Assembly (NCBI GenBank): GCA_009801015.1
Contig: VHZZ01000238.1
Coordinates: forward strand, 154,466-176,842
DNA length: 22,377 bases
From: Silene noctiflora
Taxonomy: Eukaryota; Streptophyta; Magnoliopsida; Caryophyllales; Caryophyllaceae
Reading direction: 5' to 3'
The notes under the pieces: generated by a model
Told to the model about the DNA's origin: nothing
Seen by the model: only the letters and a program-made list of their open reading frames with translations
Database searches by the model: none
In this document: positions 20,486 to 22,377 of the stretch, piece by piece
Position numbering within the stretch: the stretch's first letter is position 1
Layout: each line of letters starts with the position of its first letter
Position numbers and translations under genes: made by a program

Positions 20486-20491
20486 TTGACT
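20486..20491 (+). promoter_or_regulatory. W-box upstream of the WRKY gene
   Basis: TTGACT lies about 55 bases before the ATG at 20431, within GGTTGACTTTTGAG. W-boxes in WRKY promoters commonly allow self- or cross-regulation. This close position may fall in the 5' UTR. Confidence 0.5.
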
Positions 20492-20536
20492 TTTGAGATG
20501 AGGAGGATTTGTAAGAGAGAGAAAGAGATGGGGATT

Positions 20537-20556
20537 TTATTTATTTATTTATTTTA
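20537..20556. repeat. TTTA microsatellite
   Basis: About five TTTA units occur at the putative core promoter of the WRKY gene. Read on the minus strand it is AAATAAATAAATAAAAT, which could supply a weak TATA function. Confidence 0.5.
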
Positions 20557-20655
20557 ATTTAAAGAGTGTGGGGGGAGAAGTGAGGAGGTGTGAATTGGGT
20601 TGTTTTGTTTGGTTGTTTTTTATTATGTGAAAAGGCCAAAAAGGTGGGGGTGGGT

Positions 20656-20661
20656 TTGACT
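20656..20661 (+). promoter_or_regulatory. Second W-box upstream of the WRKY gene
   Basis: TTGACT lies about 225 bases before the ATG, within GGTTTGACTTTTAGAC. It is in the same orientation as the first and shares the TTGACTTTT core. Confidence 0.5.
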
Positions 20662-20699
20662 TTTAGACAATGTCAAAGGGGGGTATTTTATTTTGGGTT

Positions 20700-21557
20700 T
20701 TTGTAGAGGTGTGTTATTATTCATGTGTGAAGTGATTTGAGAGCCCTTTAGGCCTCTTGTCATCAATCAAGGATCTTAATTATATCGGGAGTGGATTTGA
20801 TCTTGTTGAGTTTTTATATTTTTGTTTAGTATTATTATCTTACTCTTGTGTCTGATTAAATATTAAATATTGGATATTGGCATGAGTTATAGTTTAATTC
20901 TCACTCATTTTTATCGATTGCTTCAAGATCCGCCATAGTTAAATGAATAACCATAACTTTCTGGAAGGTTTTCTTATAGTATGTGTTAGTAAAGCGGGAT
21001 TCTTTGTAATTGTTTTTGTCACATTATAGATATTCTAAAATGGATGTCTTGCCTGATAGTAAATTCGTTTATTGTATTAAACGATCTCACAATAAATTAA
21101 TCTCTTTCATTGAAATCTAGTTTAGTAACCACTATTTATGAATCGTGATAGATTGTTACAGAAAATAGAGTTAAATACTTGTTAGCGTGGAAATACATCT
21201 CTTTTACAAGTAAATCGATTTGCACGATTGTGTAAATTATATGGTTATAAATAAAGGTTCAGGAAATATGAGAATTGGTTGAAACAGTCTTTATAGTACT
21301 ATACTCGAATATGTTGAGTGGGGGATCTGGCATTTGTTCACCAATGTTGTACTCCGTATAAGACTATAGAAGCAAGTTTCAAAGGTTCACCTCGTAATAG
21401 CTTACAATATTATCTATATAAAATCAAAAGCATTTCAAACATTTCCCTTAAGCCACCTCATCACATACATGTTTTTTTTTTAAGTAAATATGGGACCCAC
21501 AGAAAAAAAATGGAATTAATTGTTGAAAAACCTATATGTTCAAGTTTTAAACATAAA
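20700..21557. other. Intergenic upstream of WRKY, no gene seen
   Basis: AT-rich spacer holding the distal WRKY promoter. The 93-codon frame at 21,318-21,599 has no family features and runs through the Helitron terminus, so I do not call it. Confidence 0.4.
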
Positions 21558-21567
21558 CTAGTTTTAA

Positions 21568-21589
21568 ACCCGTGCAAAATTGCACGGGT
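21568..21589 (-). terminator. Helitron 3' terminal hairpin
   Basis: Perfect 10-bp arms with a 2-base loop, six bases from the CTAG end. In Helitrons this hairpin marks the end of rolling-circle transfer. Confidence 0.85.
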
Positions 21590-21835
21590 ATGTATTTAGG
21601 TCGATTTGGATGTTTTTTTCATGAATATTTTTAATTACATTTTCAATTATAATTTTTAAGGATGTCACTCTATGATGTAAATGGTTCATATTTACACATT
21701 ATTCAACTACGTGTTGAAATGCAATAGTTTAATATGAAAAAACGTAATATCATATTGTAAATATAATTTACGAATATATAAAACTTTACAACCCAAATAA
21801 AAAAGAAATTGAGAATTTATTTTAACATACACAAA

Positions 21836-22376
21836 TTATTCTAAAAATTGGAAAACTTCATGATAAACTACATTAGTAGTTATATTAGATGTACGCAAAT
21901 CCGAATCACAAATTAGAATTTTCAAGCCTTCTTTTCTTGTCACCCTCGAAAGTGCCACATAAAGCTGGCCATGACTAAACACCGNTCTTGGGAGATATAA
22001 GCTAACTTGAGATAAAGACTGACTTTGACTCTTGTTTATCATCATCGCAAAGCAAACAACAATGGGAAATTCCCTTCTACTAAAACGTACCGGAAATCTA
22101 CTGGTGTCAGATGGAGTAAGTGTTAGTCGGGCAATATGCACTATATCACCTCTATGACTACCAGTTAAAACCGTACATCTTATAACGCGTGCCCCTAAAT
22201 CAGTGACAATTAACCTTGTACCATTACACAACCCACGTGATTGATCAATGTTCCGTAGAAGCATCACCATAGCACCAACTTCCAGTCTCAATTGGTGATT
22301 CGGGAGACCGACACATTTAATACTGTTGAGGAATTCAGTGGAGTGCAGGTCACCGTCAGTTGTACCTCTGTCATCA
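21836..22376 (-). CDS. Helitron Rep/helicase, C-terminal part (partial)
   Basis: This is the end of the PIF1-like helicase of a Helitron, which unwinds DNA during rolling-circle transposition. The frame is open to the right edge of the window. It reads STEFLNSIKC, GLPNHQLRLEVGAMVMLLRN, then NGTRLIVTDLG, and near the end INKSQSQSL and GQLYVALSRVTRKEGLKIL, which cover the last helicase motifs (V and VI, with the Arg of ALSR). It ends in TAA at 21836. One N at 21985 makes one residue unknown, expected to be Pro. No frameshift or stop is seen in about 180 residues, so this part is intact. Confidence 0.9.
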   Translation of the reverse strand, partial: DDRGTTDGDLHSTEFLNSIKCVGLPNHQLRLEVGAMVMLLRNIDQSRGLCNGTRLIVTDLGARVIRCTVLTGSHRGDIVHIARLTLTPSDTSRFPVRFSRREFPIVVCFAMMINKSQSQSLSQVSLYLPRXVFSHGQLYVALSRVTRKEGLKILICDSDLRTSNITTNVVYHEVFQFLE

Positions 22377-22377
22377 G

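Larger units (their letters stand above)
21558..22377 (-). mobile_element. Helitron, 3' end (5' part off the window)
   Basis: Read on the minus strand the element ends with a ten-base-arm hairpin, ACCCGTGCAA/TTGCACGGGT (plus 21568-21589), then six bases and CTAG (21561-21558). The next host base is T. Hairpin, short spacer, CTRR end and insertion before a T are the defining 3' features of Helitrons. The helicase C-terminus lies 246 bases further in. The 5' TC end is outside the window. Confidence 0.88.

Noticed and set aside
21318..21599. 93-codon frame
   Set aside because: Crosses the Helitron terminus and has no protein-like features.
1..22377. CRISPR arrays, tRNA or rRNA genes, bacterial-type operons
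   Set aside because: None seen; tandem repeats here lack the repeat-spacer form of CRISPR, and the genes are spliced plant genes.

Overview
This is a plant nuclear window, most likely from a eudicot. Genes have several exons with GT/AG introns, gaps are AT-rich and full of MITE-like elements, and the proteins are plant families (reticulon-like B, LEA14, group IIe WRKY, mitochondrial ketopantoate hydroxymethyltransferase). Frequent ACTCCGTA-type strings and GAGACGGTCTTA repeats remind me of Caryophyllales (beet, spinach or quinoa relatives), but that is an impression, not a proof. Four N bases show a draft assembly.

Layout, left to right. At 3-396 (+) lie the last two exons of a gene I do not recognise. 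From 400 to 2,860 there are repeats: a 429-bp MITE with GGCTCTGTTTG ends, a compound foldback at 1,800-1,930 and a truncated RNase H relic that runs into a 25-T tract. At 2,863-4,660 (-) is a five-exon reticulon-like B gene (279 aa) whose first intron holds three 88-bp tandem repeats. From 4,740 to 6,990 there are two inverted-repeat elements and no gene. At 6,996-9,665 (-) is a two-exon LEA14-type gene (163 aa). Its 2.2-kb intron carries two related MITEs and a Stowaway-like MITE ending 10 bases from the splice donor. A CCCGA-rich repeat follows, then at 10,818-11,093 (-) a single-exon gene for a 91-aa membrane-anchored proline-rich protein.

From 11,100 to 14,280 there are only nested repeats: a second copy of the first MITE inside an older foldback, then a Mutator-like inverted-repeat element that contains a 66-72-bp tandem repeat and a hAT MITE with a perfect 8-bp target duplication. 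At 14,431-17,551 (+) is a five-exon ketopantoate hydroxymethyltransferase gene (349 aa, pantothenate pathway). Converging on it, at 18,691-20,431 (-), is a three-exon WRKY22/27-type transcription factor (288 aa) with two W-boxes in its upstream region. From 21,558 to the right edge is the 3' end of a Helitron: terminal hairpin, CTAG end and the C-terminal part of its helicase.

The genes do not form a pathway or cluster; they are ordinary neighbours on a plant chromosome. I found no new multi-gene system. What stands out is the layering of small DNA transposons, several of them inside introns or next to promoters.
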